DNA of 64,000 nucleotides. Origin: Echria macrotheca (taxonomy: Eukaryota > Ascomycota > Sordariomycetes > Sordariales > Schizotheciaceae). The DNA lies in the NCBI GenBank assembly GCA_030411725.1, contig MU839833.1, positions 1,178,001 through 1,242,000 on the forward strand, in the 5' to 3' direction. Within the stretch, counting starts at the first letter, position 1; every line of letters starts with the position of its first letter. Below, in pieces: positions 24,428 through 35,536 of the stretch. The position numbers were made by a program, and so were the translations under genes. The notes beneath the pieces were generated by a model. The model was not told the origin of the DNA. It searched no databases and saw only the letters and a program-made list of their open reading frames with translations.

Positions 24428-26364
24428 ATGGATCCACACGACCAGACCTTTATGACTATTCACAGTATGTTGGGCACTGTCAATGCTCCCGGCGAGGTCA
24501 CGCGGTCATGGAGCGAATACTAAATTTAATTCTAGACCTTACTGAAGATGCCAACATACTCTTCGCCTCCGACTCGATCCTCGACATTCTCGGCTATCAA
24601 CCCTACGAGGTCGTCAACAAGTCATGTTTTGACTACTTCCACCCAGACGAGGTACCCCTGGCTCGCTCTGTCCATAGCAGGGGGGTACGTCTCGACAAGG
24701 CAGCCGTGCTTCACTATTGCCGCATCCGGGCCAAAGATGGTCGCTGGGTAAGCTGTGAATGTTGCTTTACCATCGTTCACGATGTGCTGGTGGCGAGCAC
24801 CAGCATCTATTCTCGGGGCGCCAAGAGCGAGGGTAAGCGGTAGCCGAGGAGCTGGATGTTTGATTGGTGCTGACGATGCGGTAGGGAGGGCCATGATTGC
24901 GCCTCGGGTGAGGAGGCTATTCTCGAGCTCTCCGCGAGATCCTCGTTATCACATGCTCGAGCATTTATCGCCAAAGTTCAAGATGGCGCCGACGGAACGG
25001 GAACCACGCGCGGCGCTGGTGCTCAACAGGTTCACTCGCAACCTAACTGTTATGTTTGCAACCAACGCCGTCAGCACCATCCTGGGATTGCGACCGGACG
25101 AGCTCCAGGACCGGCCATTCTACCACTGTATCCAGGAGAACTGTCTAGCCGACGCCATTGCCTGTCTGGAGAGCGCCAAGAAGAACGAGTCGATTGCCTA
25201 CCTGCGATTTTTCTTTCGAGATCCCCGACAAGACGACGTGGGCCAGCGGATGGATGAGGTATATGAGGAGGACGAGGCCGACTGCACGGATAACAGCAGC
25301 GACAGCGAAGACGACGACGAGATGGACCGAGATGATGAAGGGATGGATATCGATGTCGAACCGATGATGGATGTCAAATACCGGATGGTAACTCCGAGAA
25401 ACCCGCAGCCCGCAGCTGTCCAGGCTCTCCCGACTCCGCCGACATCGATCGGAACGTCGTCTCCTGCTGTGCCACGGGCCGAGGCTGCTGCTTCTCTTGA
25501 ACTGGAGGCGGTCGTCTCTTGTACTTCGGACGGTCTCGTTGTGGTGCTCCGACGAGCGCGGCCGCCCATTCCGGATCCGCAGCTTCCGCTGGTTCCGGCC
25601 TTCAACTATACGAATGGGCTGTTCGCAGCACCGTGGGGACAGCAACCGATAGAGCCGTTTTACCCACCCGAGCTACTCTACACCTTTCGGGCACCATTCC
25701 GGCCTGAATGCATGCCGTTACAGGACCACGTCAAGGCGGCCGGGGGTCCTCCAAGAGACCGTACGTATTTATCTTCTTTCTTCCATAGTCGGGAGCTTGG
25801 ATGCACCAAGAGGTGCGAGGAGGATGGATGGTCATTCGGTGTCAGTGACACGTAGGTGTGTGTACTAATCGCCGAGCAGACCTGCTGCGGTCAATACGGG
25901 ATGTTGCCGTCTTCGCCTGGGCGGTAGTTGGCATCAACGGGAATCTGGCGAATTTTGGTCACGGTTTCCCTGGAAATGGTGCTCAACCCCACGAAGGGCT
26001 GCCGATATGGGAGCCCGGGGCACCGCATACTGATTACCAAGGGCCAGAGAACCGGGCCCTGGGCAACGCTAGACTTTCTCCTCCTCTTGCTCCAGCGAGG
26101 TCCGGATCGTTGTATCCAGATCAACATACACGCACGTCGATGTATCCGTCGAGGAATCCAGCAGTCGGGGTGTATCCCCAGTCTTTTGGGGATTCTGTTC
26201 CACCACCTGGGCACGGTCGGGCGGGAAGGTACGAAACGGCGTCACAGATGGCACGCTGCGAGTGCTTCTCACAGCGACAGCCTGCTTGCGAAGCGGGATC
26301 CCCGCTGCACGTCCGAGGTTGTGCAAGTTTTGGCACGAGGTCGGCCGGCGACACCAACTTATGA
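24428..26364 (+). CDS. Fungal protein with two PAS domains and an acidic linker
   Basis: Probably a sensor or transcription-associated protein; no function is assigned. Four exons: 24428-24464, 24536-24832, 24885-25760 and 25880-26364; the sum is 1695 bases (564 aa). The start MDPHDQTFMTIH leads straight into a PAS fold (about residues 13-110) with LFASDSILDILGYQPYEVV and SCFDYFHPDE. A second PAS-like segment (about 150-215) has FATNAVSTILGLRPDEL. A long Asp/Glu-rich linker follows, with a short segment VAVFAWAVVGINGNLANFGHG after the last intron, then a Pro/Gly-rich tail. The flavin-binding cysteine motif of LOV domains is absent, and there is no zinc finger, so it is not a white-collar photoreceptor. 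Similar PAS proteins occur widely in filamentous ascomycetes, to my knowledge unnamed. Confidence 0.82.
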
Positions 26365-26893
26365 TCAACCCCGGAATATGCGATAATACAGTTTTAATTA
26401 TATCGGAAGGCAGTTTTCGTTTCAGCGCAAAAGAATGACGACCAGAGCGATCGGGGCATTGGCGTAGGGTAAAAATCATTTTATTAGAGATGATGTGACG
26501 GACGGAAAAGATACCCCCCTATTTATGTTTATGGAGATGTGTTTTGGTAATGAGTATACAGTATAATTAATTCTTATATTCTTATATCAGATCAATTGGC
26601 GTGATGTTGAATGGTCAAGTGGGCGATGAGAGTGATTGGTTCGTTTGTGGGCCCAGCAGCTACCACGGAAGCTTGGGCCACCTGGCAGGCGACGTCAACC
26701 TCCAGGCAGGGGTTGTTTCCAATAAGGAAACCGTGGAACTTAATTAACACCACGACAATACACGTCGTCGACCTCAACAACACGCCGTCACGCTTCCCGT
26801 ATCGATTCATTCGACATTCACGATCAGAGACGAGTTTTTATTTGCCCAGGGTCGAATTCAGAAAGCAAAGTACGAGATTTGGACAGCGAGGCC
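26365..26893. other. Spacer between PAS-protein gene and YIPF6 gene
   Basis: This 529-base, AT-richer spacer lies between two plus-strand genes. It should hold the 3' end of the PAS gene and the YIPF6 promoter. No coding sequence or repeat is seen. Confidence 0.4.
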
Positions 26894-27955
26894 ATGGCGG
26901 GCGGGAAAGACTACACGAACCCCTCGCTCGAGGACGACGAGCTGATAGACCCGGATGATGGTATTTTCTTTTCTCGGTTTCTCTTTTGATATCCCCACAA
27001 ACTATTCAGAAACGAGAAATGTAATACTAACAAAATTTGGTGATAAAACGCAGCCGACCTAAACGACTTTGACGACCCGCTCGCAGCACCATCGCACCAC
27101 GGGGCCGCCGCCTCGTCCTCTTCCCGTGCGCCCCTCGTATCTGGCACAATTGGGTCCCAGCAGCAACAACAGTCGGCATGGACGTCGCGGATCCCGGGCG
27201 AGGACCGGCGGGCGCCGAACAACACGATCGACGAGACGGTCTGGGAGACGCTCCGGCGGGACTTGGTCGCGGTCTGGTCCAAGATGCGCGAGGTGCTGTA
27301 TCCGCGCTACCTGCTGGGGGGTACCATGTTCGAGTCCGAGGAAGGGCTGCGCGGGGCGTATGCGAACCTGCGCGGCGCGGGGCTCGCGGGCGCAAGGGAG
27401 GAGCTCGGCGGGCTCGTCGGGCGCGTCATGGACCCCGAGGCGCTGCTGGGGCAGAGTCATATGACGCCTGGCCTGCGGGATTGGGATCTCTGGGGCCCGT
27501 TGCTTTTCTGTCTTGCGCTGAGTGCGTTGCTCAGTCTGAGGTCGAGGGAGGAGCAGAGGGGGGTGGTGTTTAGTGGGGTTTTTGCTATGGTTTGGATTGG
27601 CGAGGCTGTGGTTACTATGCAGATTAAGTTGTTGGGGGGGAATATGTGAGTTTTGGTATATCCCTGGGGGGTTGTGGTGGTGTTTGCTGACAATGATTAT
27701 TATAGTTCGTTTGCGCAGAGCGTGTGTATCATCGGTTACACGCTCTTCCCGCTCGTCCTGGCTGCGCTGCTCTCGGCGCTTTCGCTGTACTGGGTTGCTA
27801 GGATTCCGATTTATTTGTTGCTGGTTTGCTGGTCGCTGGCTGCCGGTGTTAGTATTCTCGGCGGCAGCGGGGTGGTCAAGAATCGGGTCGGGCTGGCGGT
27901 GTATCCGCTGTTTGTGTTTTATCTGGGGCTGGGATGTCTTTGCTTTATTAGTTAG
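26894..27955 (+). CDS. YIP4: YIP1-family Golgi membrane protein (YIPF6 / Yip4 type)
   Basis: Five-helix membrane protein of the Golgi that interacts with Rab GTPases and takes part in vesicle traffic. Three exons, 26894-26960, 27054-27645 and 27706-27955, sum to 909 bases (302 aa). The cytosolic N-terminus is acidic, then Ser/Gln-rich. The family signature DETVWETLRRDL with VLYP follows, then LRDWDLWGPLLFCLALSAL, KLLGGNISFAQSVCIIGY and a C-terminal helix containing AVYPLFVFYLGLG. These blocks match YIPF6/Yip4 rather than Yip1 or YIPF5. Compared with homologues there is an extra Gly/Ala-rich stretch between VLYP and the RDWDLWGP block. Confidence 0.88.
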
Positions 27956-28827
27956 GGGTGGCGTTTGTTAGCATTGATATCAGTTGGGGTGTCTTTTGGC
28001 TGTGTTAGAGTAGTGTGATCAATGGATTCGGATTTTCTATCAAAATGGTGGAGGGCGTGGGATTTAATGTGATATCTTTCTATGTATCACAGTCTGCTGC
28101 TGTTGCAATAGGTGACTCTCTCACTTCTACTTGCCAGGGGTCCGGGACGCATAGCACAGCCGGCTTTCATTTAAGTAAACTTTATGCAGCCTAGTTGCGA
28201 ATTGATATGTATCTTGACTGCGGCCTTATAGGGTTGCCTTTGCTACCCCGAGCTGAGATCTTTTCTGTGTTGTCTCCGAAATAAAAAGCAGCACAACGCA
28301 GAGTTGGAAGAAAGGGGTAGTTATCACGACATGGGCTATCTGCTCAATATCCTTTGAGGTATCCCTGGCTCGGTGCGCATATAATACGTTTGTTCCATAA
28401 CGGTCAAGTTACAACTTTGACCTCTCAGCGGAACTGGATATCTCTCCCTGGACGAGCATGTACTTGTACGCAGCTAACCGACAGCCTACAACTCTTCTTG
28501 TAAAGTTGCTGGTGGATATATATTTCCAGGGATTATACCGGAAGACGTTTTGATACCCGTACTTTGATCAGAGGACTCTCTTCTAACGGAGGAGTACACA
28601 CACCCATGTCTTTCTCCTTGTTGCCCCCCGCTGTAGTTATTATCTCCCTTCCAGCACAGCCCGTATTGGGAGAAAGTAGGTGCTTTGCTTTCTCTAGTCA
28701 AAGCCATCATCAGATAGCCGAAAAGATTCTTTTACATAGACTACCCGGAATGTTAATCATGCAATTTACCTAGGTCTACATTTTTGACCAGCCCTGACAA
28801 TCCATCAACATCCAAAGAAAACAAGAA
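27956..28827. other. Convergent spacer between YIPF6 and CAX-like genes
   Basis: This 870-base region separates the 3' ends of two convergent genes. It is AT-richer than the genes. No coding sequence or repeat is recognised. Confidence 0.45.
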
Positions 28828-30400
28828 TTAATGCGCCGCCCCAGCGGTACCACCTCCAGCGGCACCCGCATCCGACGCCCCGGCGGCGCCAACGTGCGGC
28901 GGATCCGGATAATACAGCGCGGCAACGGCAATAGCCACATACACGATAACCAACAAGGCGCCCTCGAGATAATTCGACTTCTGGTCCCTCAGAAAGTTGC
29001 CCACGGTGAGGATGGCGAGCAACAGCACGGCGAGGTCAAAAACCTCAAAGTCGAGCCCCATGGGCCTGTCGAGGCCCCAGCCGACGATGACGACCAGCGG
29101 CCCGTTGAACAGCGCCGTCTGCAGCGTGGCCCCGAGAACATGCGACAGCGCAAAGTTCATCTGGTTGTCCCAGGCCTCGTCGACGGCCGTCAGGTGCTCG
29201 GCCGCCTTCTCGACCAGCGGCACGAGGATCAGTCCGACAAACGCGTCGGGCACGTGGCGCTCGGTCACCAGGAAATGAATCTGCTCGACGAGGATGACGG
29301 CGATCAGCGCGACGAGGCCGATCGACAGCGCCAGCGCGACGACGACCTCGGTCAGCGTCAGCCGGCGCTTCATCAGGTCGCGGTGGCGGTCGTCGTCACG
29401 CTCTTCCTCCTCCACGAAGATAGCATCATAAATACCGTGGTGCGTGTGCGACTGGAAGTAGACGAAGATGAGGTAGGCGACCATCAGGAGCACGGCGGTG
29501 CTGCGCGAGATGGGGATCACCTTGTTCTGGAGCTCGAGCTCGTCCGTGATGCGGTCGCCGAGGGAGTGTTTGAAGACGGTGGGGATGGCTAGACCGAAGC
29601 CTCTATACCAGGGTGGAGATATATATCAACACATAAAGGTCTTTGGCGAGAAAAGGGGGGCAGAAAACATACGCAGTCAAGAGCAACCCGCTGCCGGCCT
29701 CGCTGACGGCCTCACTAAACGTCGACTCGTGCCGCTTCAGACCGCCGACGACAAAACACATGCCCAGACAGAGCAGCATCGTGGCCAGGACCGAGCCCAG
29801 TATCGCCGCCTTGATGACCTGGATGTAATCGACTCCGCCTTCGGTCGATTCGCGCGTGATGAGCACGACGAATAGAATAATCTCGACCAACGAGCCCAAT
29901 CTAACGTCTGTGTCAGTCCCCTACCCCTCCCTTCCCTTCCGGAAATATATATATATATATATATATATATAAGATAATAATAAAACAATAGAAAATACTT
30001 ACGTAGTCTCAGTCAAAACCCCCATAACATGCGGCACCTTCCTCGCCAACTCCTGCCCCGCAAACCCCAAAAGATTCGCGCAGGGTATCATGGCCAGGTA
30101 CGCGAGCACAAATGTCGCGAGGTGGCTGTCCGTCGCGTACCGCACCGCGATCGCGGCCGGGACCACAGGCCACAGCACGTTGACGGCGCGCGAGACCCAC
30201 GACGACGATTTCAGGGAAATGCGCACGAACTGGAGCGGGTGGAAGCCGCGGCGGCCGGACTCGCCTCCTGCGCGGACGCGGGGACGGAAGCGGCCGTGGA
30301 GGGAGCCATTCTCTTCTTGTGATGAGGACGGGGGGTTGGTGTTGGTGTTTGTGGTTGGGAGTTGGAGGGAGGTGGAGGGGGATTTTTCGGGGGATGCCAT
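28828..30400 (-). CDS. CAX-family cation/proton exchanger with altered signature motifs
   Basis: Multi-pass membrane protein of the Ca2+:cation antiporter superfamily, probably in a vacuolar or other internal membrane. Three exons, 30003-30400, 29673-29900 and 28828-29602, sum to 1401 bases (466 aa), similar to yeast Vcx1. About eleven hydrophobic helices are visible, with an acidic loop (FVEEEERDDDRHRD) in the middle. In ordinary CAX proteins the two ion-binding repeats read G-N-x-V-E and G-N-A-A-E-H. Here they read GSLVE (residues 135-139) and VEKAAEH (339-345), so the conserved Asn is lost in both while the Glu remains. The flanking sequence is otherwise conserved (HLTAVDEAWDNQMNFALSH). 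This suggests a distinct subfamily, perhaps with changed ion choice. The first intron carries an (AT)n tract. Confidence 0.85.
29945..29971. repeat. (AT)n microsatellite in a CAX-gene intron
   Basis: About 13 AT units lie inside the first intron (29901-30002) of the CAX-like gene. It is a simple repeat and a likely length polymorphism. Confidence 0.9.
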
Positions 30401-31458
30401 TTTTGGGTGGATTTTGTTTTGGTTTAGTTGATAACTAGGTAAGTGTCTGTCTCCCTTGGTGTTTTCTGGGCGTGTTGTTTGTATATCTGTAGGGGATGGA
30501 TACTCTGGCGATTAGGTCTATTTGCTGTTGCTCATGATTATTGGGGGATGGATGGATGGATGGATGGGATGTCGACAGTTCTTGTTTTCCCCCCGTTCCC
30601 TTCCCGGATGAGAACCACCACCACCACCCGATCAACAATGTCGAACGCAGTAACCCGAAGAAAATAGGGCGAGTAGGAGGAGTCGAAGACGTTATTCGGA
30701 GGCAACAAAAAACACAAGTCGACACGATACGAAACCGTGTGTTCGTTCGTCCTCGAACCACCACCGAGGTACCGTGGAGTTCGTTCCCTCTCACTCAATC
30801 CCGTTCGTCCCTTCTTCTTTTTCTTCTCGAGCGATTGAACACACCAAGAAGGAATGAGACTCGCTCGAACCGAAAAAAACAAACACAATCCAGGGTATAC
30901 GTGTATATAAAACGATACGCAAAAATCAGATTGCCACGCCGAGAGGATCGATCGTGAGGTAAATAGAGTAGTAGTTAGAGACGTCAGTGAAAAAGGTCCA
31001 GACTCTCCCCATCATGCAATGCAATGCCAACTGGCGCCAAGCAACCCAATTAAACCCAATCAATGGCCATGTTTCAGAGCTTCATCGCGCTGGTCTCGGT
31101 GGCTTGTGTTTGCCCCAAAAGAGCCAAGCTGAAGCTGGCTTGGCGCCGTTCTTGGCATCTTGGCGTCGCGGGTTGTGAAGCAGAGGAAAGCATCACGCTG
31201 TAAATTACAGGTTTTGGCCTTTGGCTAGCGCCCCGTGTGTAGCGTCAGTGGCGCTCGTCGGGACCGGCGAGTCAATTTTCTTGACCAAGAGGTTGGACAA
31301 ATAACCAGCGAGTATCCAAAGACTGGTAGGAGGAGAAGAGAAACAGATTCAACTCTCCCTACGTGAAAAGAGTCCCCTACACTATGATCAGAGGCTCGGC
31401 AGTCCCCTGGTTGGCACGCTGGCTGGGCACAAAAGCTTAACCAGACCTTGCAGTGTAA
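30401..31458. other. Spacer upstream of the CAX-like gene
   Basis: This 1.06-kb region holds the promoter of the minus-strand CAX-like gene and the 3' flank of HRQ1. A (GGAT)n run of about five units occurs near 30546-30566. No gene is recognised. Confidence 0.45.
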
Positions 31459-34400
31459 CTAGATTCCGGACTCACCTCCGACCAACCGCCCCCGTGGCCG
31501 CACCGGCTCCGCAAGAACCACCGTCTCCACGCCGGCCGGACTCCCCTCCTCCGGCCCCATCGGCAGACTCTCCACATCAATCTCCATGCCCAACAAGCTC
31601 CTCAAAACAACCTCGCTCCCCGCCTTGCTCATCACCTCGTTCGCCTCATGACACAGCTCCGAAGCAACACATTCCACACAGCCCCGCGGACACTGACACG
31701 CCGCGACCCGATCCACCGCCTGCCTCAGCAGCACATCGACAAACTCAAACGCCTTGGTATTGATCCCCGAGCCGCCGGCGCCGCCCTTGGCATCGTAGAA
31801 CGTCAGCCGCGCCGGCCGCTTGCGCTGCGTCTCGCGCTTGGCAAACTCTTTGAGGGAATTCTTGCACTCGGTCCGCACGTCGCCGGGCATGCTGACGACA
31901 AAGTTCGGCATCAGGCTCATGACGGCGTGCTGGGCGGCGTGTATCGCGCCGGCCACGTGCAGTCTGCGCGCCACCAAAATGTCCAGCGCCTCCTTGGGCA
32001 CGTCGAGCCACATGCCCTTGCTGTACCGCACCACGGGCGGATTATCGACCTGCACGGCGTCCAGCACCCGGTTGCGCTTGTCCACCTTGAAGTAGCCAAA
32101 CACGACCTGCTTGATGCGGATGGCGCCGTGGTACGCGCAGCATTTCGACCCCCCGATGCGCTTGATCGCTTCCGTCTCGACCGGGTCGATATCCGTGTAA
32201 TCGCGCTGCTGCGTCGTCCAGTCCACCTTGACCTTCTCGACCCGCGCCATGCGCTTGTCCGGGTTGAAGTCGCGGACGAGGTAGGTCTGGCCTTGGTGCA
32301 GAAAAATGGCCCCGTCGTAGATGGTAAACGTAGCCCGCGACGCGTCGAGCTCCTCGAGCACAACGTTCCTGTCGTTGGTGATGTCCACAATGGCAAAATG
32401 CTCTTCTTCCGTGTCCCGGATCGAGACGAACCGAGAGGGCAGCGGCCGGAAACGGTCGTGGCAGTGATAGAAACCCATCTCGTCCTTGATCAGCCGCTCC
32501 TCGCAGACTTGTGCGAGGTCTTCCCCAAAGTACTGCGCGTCCTCAGCCGGCCGGATCGGCATCTCGTATGCCGCGCACTGGATGTGGCCTTCCCGGACCA
32601 GCATGTTGTCCAGATCCACCTGGAGCTCGCAGTTCGGCTTGGTAAACAACTCGTCCGGGTTCTGCATGTAGTACTGGTCAGTGGCAAACGCATCCCCAAC
32701 CAGTATCGACAGCGAGTCTTTATTCCTCCGTCCGGCCCTCCCGCTCTGTTGTCGGAGGTTGGCGATGGTATACGGGAAACCCCAGGTCAAGACGCAGTCC
32801 AGACTCCCGATATCAACACCCAGCTCAAGTGCCGTCGTCGCTATGATCCCCACCAGTTTCCCCTCAAACATCTCCGTCTCGATCCGCCGCCGGTCCTGCG
32901 CCGTGTACCCCCCGCGATACCCCATTACCCGGTTGATACATTCGGCCCTCCCCAGATTCTCCAGCTCCTGCCGCACCGCCGCCACCAGTTTCTCACACTG
33001 CTCGCGGACTCGGCAGAATGCAATGACGCGGACACCACGCAGGATGAGCTGGCAGAACAGCCGGGCACACTCCATCTTGGCATCGCCCCGTCCGCTCGAC
33101 GGATCACCCGGGTCCTTGTAGGGTGTATTCCAGCACAAGAACTCCTTCCGGCCCGACGGCGACCCATCAAAATCAACCAGCGTGACGCGGTCAATCCCGA
33201 AGATAGTCCGGAAGTGCTGCTCCGGGTTCGCCACGGTGGCCGAGCATGAAATAAATTTGACATGGCGGTTTCCCAGGGCAGCGCATGTCCGACGCAGCCT
33301 TCTCATGATGAAAGCGACATGCGACCCAAGTAGTCCGTTGTAGTAGTGTAGTTCGTCGACAACCACATACTTGAGATTCTGTAGGAAAGTCCGCCACCGC
33401 TCCTCCTGCGGCAGGATCGTGATATGCAGCATATCCGGGTTCGTAAAGATAATCCTTGCTTCATCACGGATCATATTCCTCTCCGTCATCGGTGTATCCC
33501 CGTCGAAAGTCTCGACCAAGAGATCCCCCATGCCCGGCATGAGCGCCATCATCTCGCGCAGACTACGCTTCTGGTCCTGCGCGAGCGCCTTGGTCGGAAA
33601 GATATACATGGCCCGCACATTCCGGTCGCGCTCGAGCGCGTGCAGCACGGGCAGCTGATAAATCAGCGACTTGCCCGAGCTCGTCGACGTGGCCACGACC
33701 ACATTTCGGCCGGCATGCAGCCCGTTGATCGCATCGGCCTGGTGGGCATAAAACCGCGTGATGCCCTTGGCGTTGTACAGTGCGTTCACCAGATCCTGGC
33801 TGAGCAGAAAGTCTAGCTCGCCAAAGACGGCCTCCTGCGGCTCGAACACGCGGTGACCATCGGGGACGATCTGGCCGGTATACCACGGGCTCTCCTTGAG
33901 CTCCTGCACGATCTCTGGAATGCTCTTCCTCTCGGTCGGGATACTCTCCGGCAGCGTATCCGCAACAGCCTGGTGGGCAGGCGTATCCACGGCCATCGAC
34001 CTCCTCGGCACAAAAACCTCGGCCTCGCTGCGCAGCGTCATCTCCGGATCGACCTTATCCTCCACGCACCGGTTAAGGAACCGAACGACCGCCTGCGCAA
34101 ACTTCCCATTCCGCTTCTCGATCAGGCCCATCATCTGCTTCTGACTAAAGACCGGCATCTTGAGCGTCTCGTCGCGCAGCCGCCGGCTCGGATTTACCGG
34201 ATCGCCCGTCTTGCGGTCGGCGACCTGCCGCTTCAGATCCTCGTCCACAAACTCAAAGTACAGCACCTCCCTGCCCTTTTTGGGTCTGTCATGCGGCCCC
34301 AGCCCTTCGAGCCCCGTAACGCCGCCCACCGACGCATCCGGCGCAAACGTCTGTCCCCGTCCTCCCGAGCCGGAACCACCACCCCTCTCGGCCCCCCTGG

Positions 34401-34890
34401 CATCAAGCAGCAACATCGTCTCGTCGACATACGCAAACCTCATCCCCTCGGGCCGTAGCGCCACCACGGCAGCCACGTCCTCCACCACAAGAGGCTGCTT
34501 GGTGTTAGCCTCGACCGTCGACCGCATCGTCTCGAGCGTCGTGACGACGTGTTTCCGCGTGCAGCAGAACGTGTACACCAGATTGAGCGCGCGGTGCGTA
34601 GTTTCCAGCGATCGAAACCAGGCGGGCCATTCGATCAGACATTCCACCGGAGCATCTTTGGGAATTGGGTTCTTCCTTTTGCGCGCACCTGCGACAGAGG
34701 AGACTAGCTTGTTGCCATCGCCATCGGGTGACTGAGATCCATCTTCGGGTGTCGTGGCGGTGGTGGCGCGCTTTCGCTTTACTGTGCCTTTTTCTCTTGC
34801 TTTTTTGATCTGCTCACTGGGGACACTGTTATCGGGATGTTGAAAGTTCTCGTTCATGCTTTCCGTCAACGCGGCCAGCGCAGAAGTCAT
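31459..34890 (-). CDS. HRQ1: HRQ1 RecQ4-like ATP-dependent DNA helicase
   Basis: 3'-5' DNA helicase used in genome maintenance, including interstrand crosslink repair. A single intronless frame of 1143 aa starts at 34890. The first 60 residues are basic and low in complexity. Helicase motif I is TSTSSGKSLIYQLP (about residue 400), motif II is VVDELHYYNG (about 508), motif III is SATVANP, and motifs V/VI are ALELGVDIGSLD and RQQSGRAGRRN. The C-terminal DUF1998 module has the four-cysteine cluster C-x-C-P-R-G-C-x-x-C-V-A-S-E-L-C (about residue 1067), which is diagnostic of Hrq1-type helicases. The absence of introns contrasts with most neighbours. A CACGTG box lies about 100 bases upstream of the start (near 34988). 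Confidence 0.94.
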   Translation of the reverse strand: MTSALAALTESMNENFQHPDNSVPSEQIKKAREKGTVKRKRATTATTPEDGSQSPDGDGNKLVSSVAGARKRKNPIPKDAPVECLIEWPAWFRSLETTHRALNLVYTFCCTRKHVVTTLETMRSTVEANTKQPLVVEDVAAVVALRPEGMRFAYVDETMLLLDARGAERGGGSGSGGRGQTFAPDASVGGVTGLEGLGPHDRPKKGREVLYFEFVDEDLKRQVADRKTGDPVNPSRRLRDETLKMPVFSQKQMMGLIEKRNGKFAQAVVRFLNRCVEDKVDPEMTLRSEAEVFVPRRSMAVDTPAHQAVADTLPESIPTERKSIPEIVQELKESPWYTGQIVPDGHRVFEPQEAVFGELDFLLSQDLVNALYNAKGITRFYAHQADAINGLHAGRNVVVATSTSSGKSLIYQLPVLHALERDRNVRAMYIFPTKALAQDQKRSLREMMALMPGMGDLLVETFDGDTPMTERNMIRDEARIIFTNPDMLHITILPQEERWRTFLQNLKYVVVDELHYYNGLLGSHVAFIMRRLRRTCAALGNRHVKFISCSATVANPEQHFRTIFGIDRVTLVDFDGSPSGRKEFLCWNTPYKDPGDPSSGRGDAKMECARLFCQLILRGVRVIAFCRVREQCEKLVAAVRQELENLGRAECINRVMGYRGGYTAQDRRRIETEMFEGKLVGIIATTALELGVDIGSLDCVLTWGFPYTIANLRQQSGRAGRRNKDSLSILVGDAFATDQYYMQNPDELFTKPNCELQVDLDNMLVREGHIQCAAYEMPIRPAEDAQYFGEDLAQVCEERLIKDEMGFYHCHDRFRPLPSRFVSIRDTEEEHFAIVDITNDRNVVLEELDASRATFTIYDGAIFLHQGQTYLVRDFNPDKRMARVEKVKVDWTTQQRDYTDIDPVETEAIKRIGGSKCCAYHGAIRIKQVVFGYFKVDKRNRVLDAVQVDNPPVVRYSKGMWLDVPKEALDILVARRLHVAGAIHAAQHAVMSLMPNFVVSMPGDVRTECKNSLKEFAKRETQRKRPARLTFYDAKGGAGGSGINTKAFEFVDVLLRQAVDRVAACQCPRGCVECVASELCHEANEVMSKAGSEVVLRSLLGMEIDVESLPMGPEEGSPAGVETVVLAEPVRPRGRLVGGESGI

Positions 34891-35536
34891 GGAAAATGGT
34901 GCATTTGATTGATGCGAAGCAGAGGATAAAGAGCGAAACCGCGTCGCGGGGTTGACGCGGAAATGGAATCACGAAAGTGGCGGGATAGCACGTGCCGGAC
35001 TGCAAAGCCGTGTCTCAAAAGGGTACGGATTATGAACGTTCATCCTGTGCAAGCCAGTCGTTCTGATTCGTCCCCCGTCTATCGCTGATTTTAACAAGCC
35101 CTCTGCACACACCGCCCAGTCCTCTACGTCCCAGAGTACATGGACGGACCAGAGGCTGAAAAGGAAACCCCTACGCTGTGACGACCGGCTACTACCTATG
35201 TACACAACACATGCCCTTATCAAGTTCCGGTAAACATAACCAGGTGTATCAAGGCCGCTGTCCGGCCCTCCCATGATGCTGACTCGGAAGGAAAAGCAAG
35301 AAACCCCTCCCAACCCGGAACAGAACACTAAGAAAAGCCACCATGCCGTTGCCAAGAATGCTCCAAGCCATACCATACCGTCCCGACTCCGGTCCTGCAC
35401 CCCAGTAGCCACGATTCGAGAAACAAGCTCAGAGCGGGGTGTATGAGCAAGATATACTCGAGAGAAAAAAGATGAAACTGTCGTTGGGATCGTTTATCAT
35501 CGTCCTTCCGCTGACCGGCTGACATCTGCCATTGCC
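34891..35536. other. HRQ1 promoter and RanBD-gene 3' flank
   Basis: This 646-base spacer lies between the HRQ1 start and the end of the next minus-strand gene. It holds a CACGTG box near 34988. No coding sequence is seen. Confidence 0.45.

Noticed and set aside
31648..33249. 533-codon plus-strand frame opposite HRQ1
   Set aside because: The minus strand encodes a full helicase with all motifs; the plus-strand frame has no domain.
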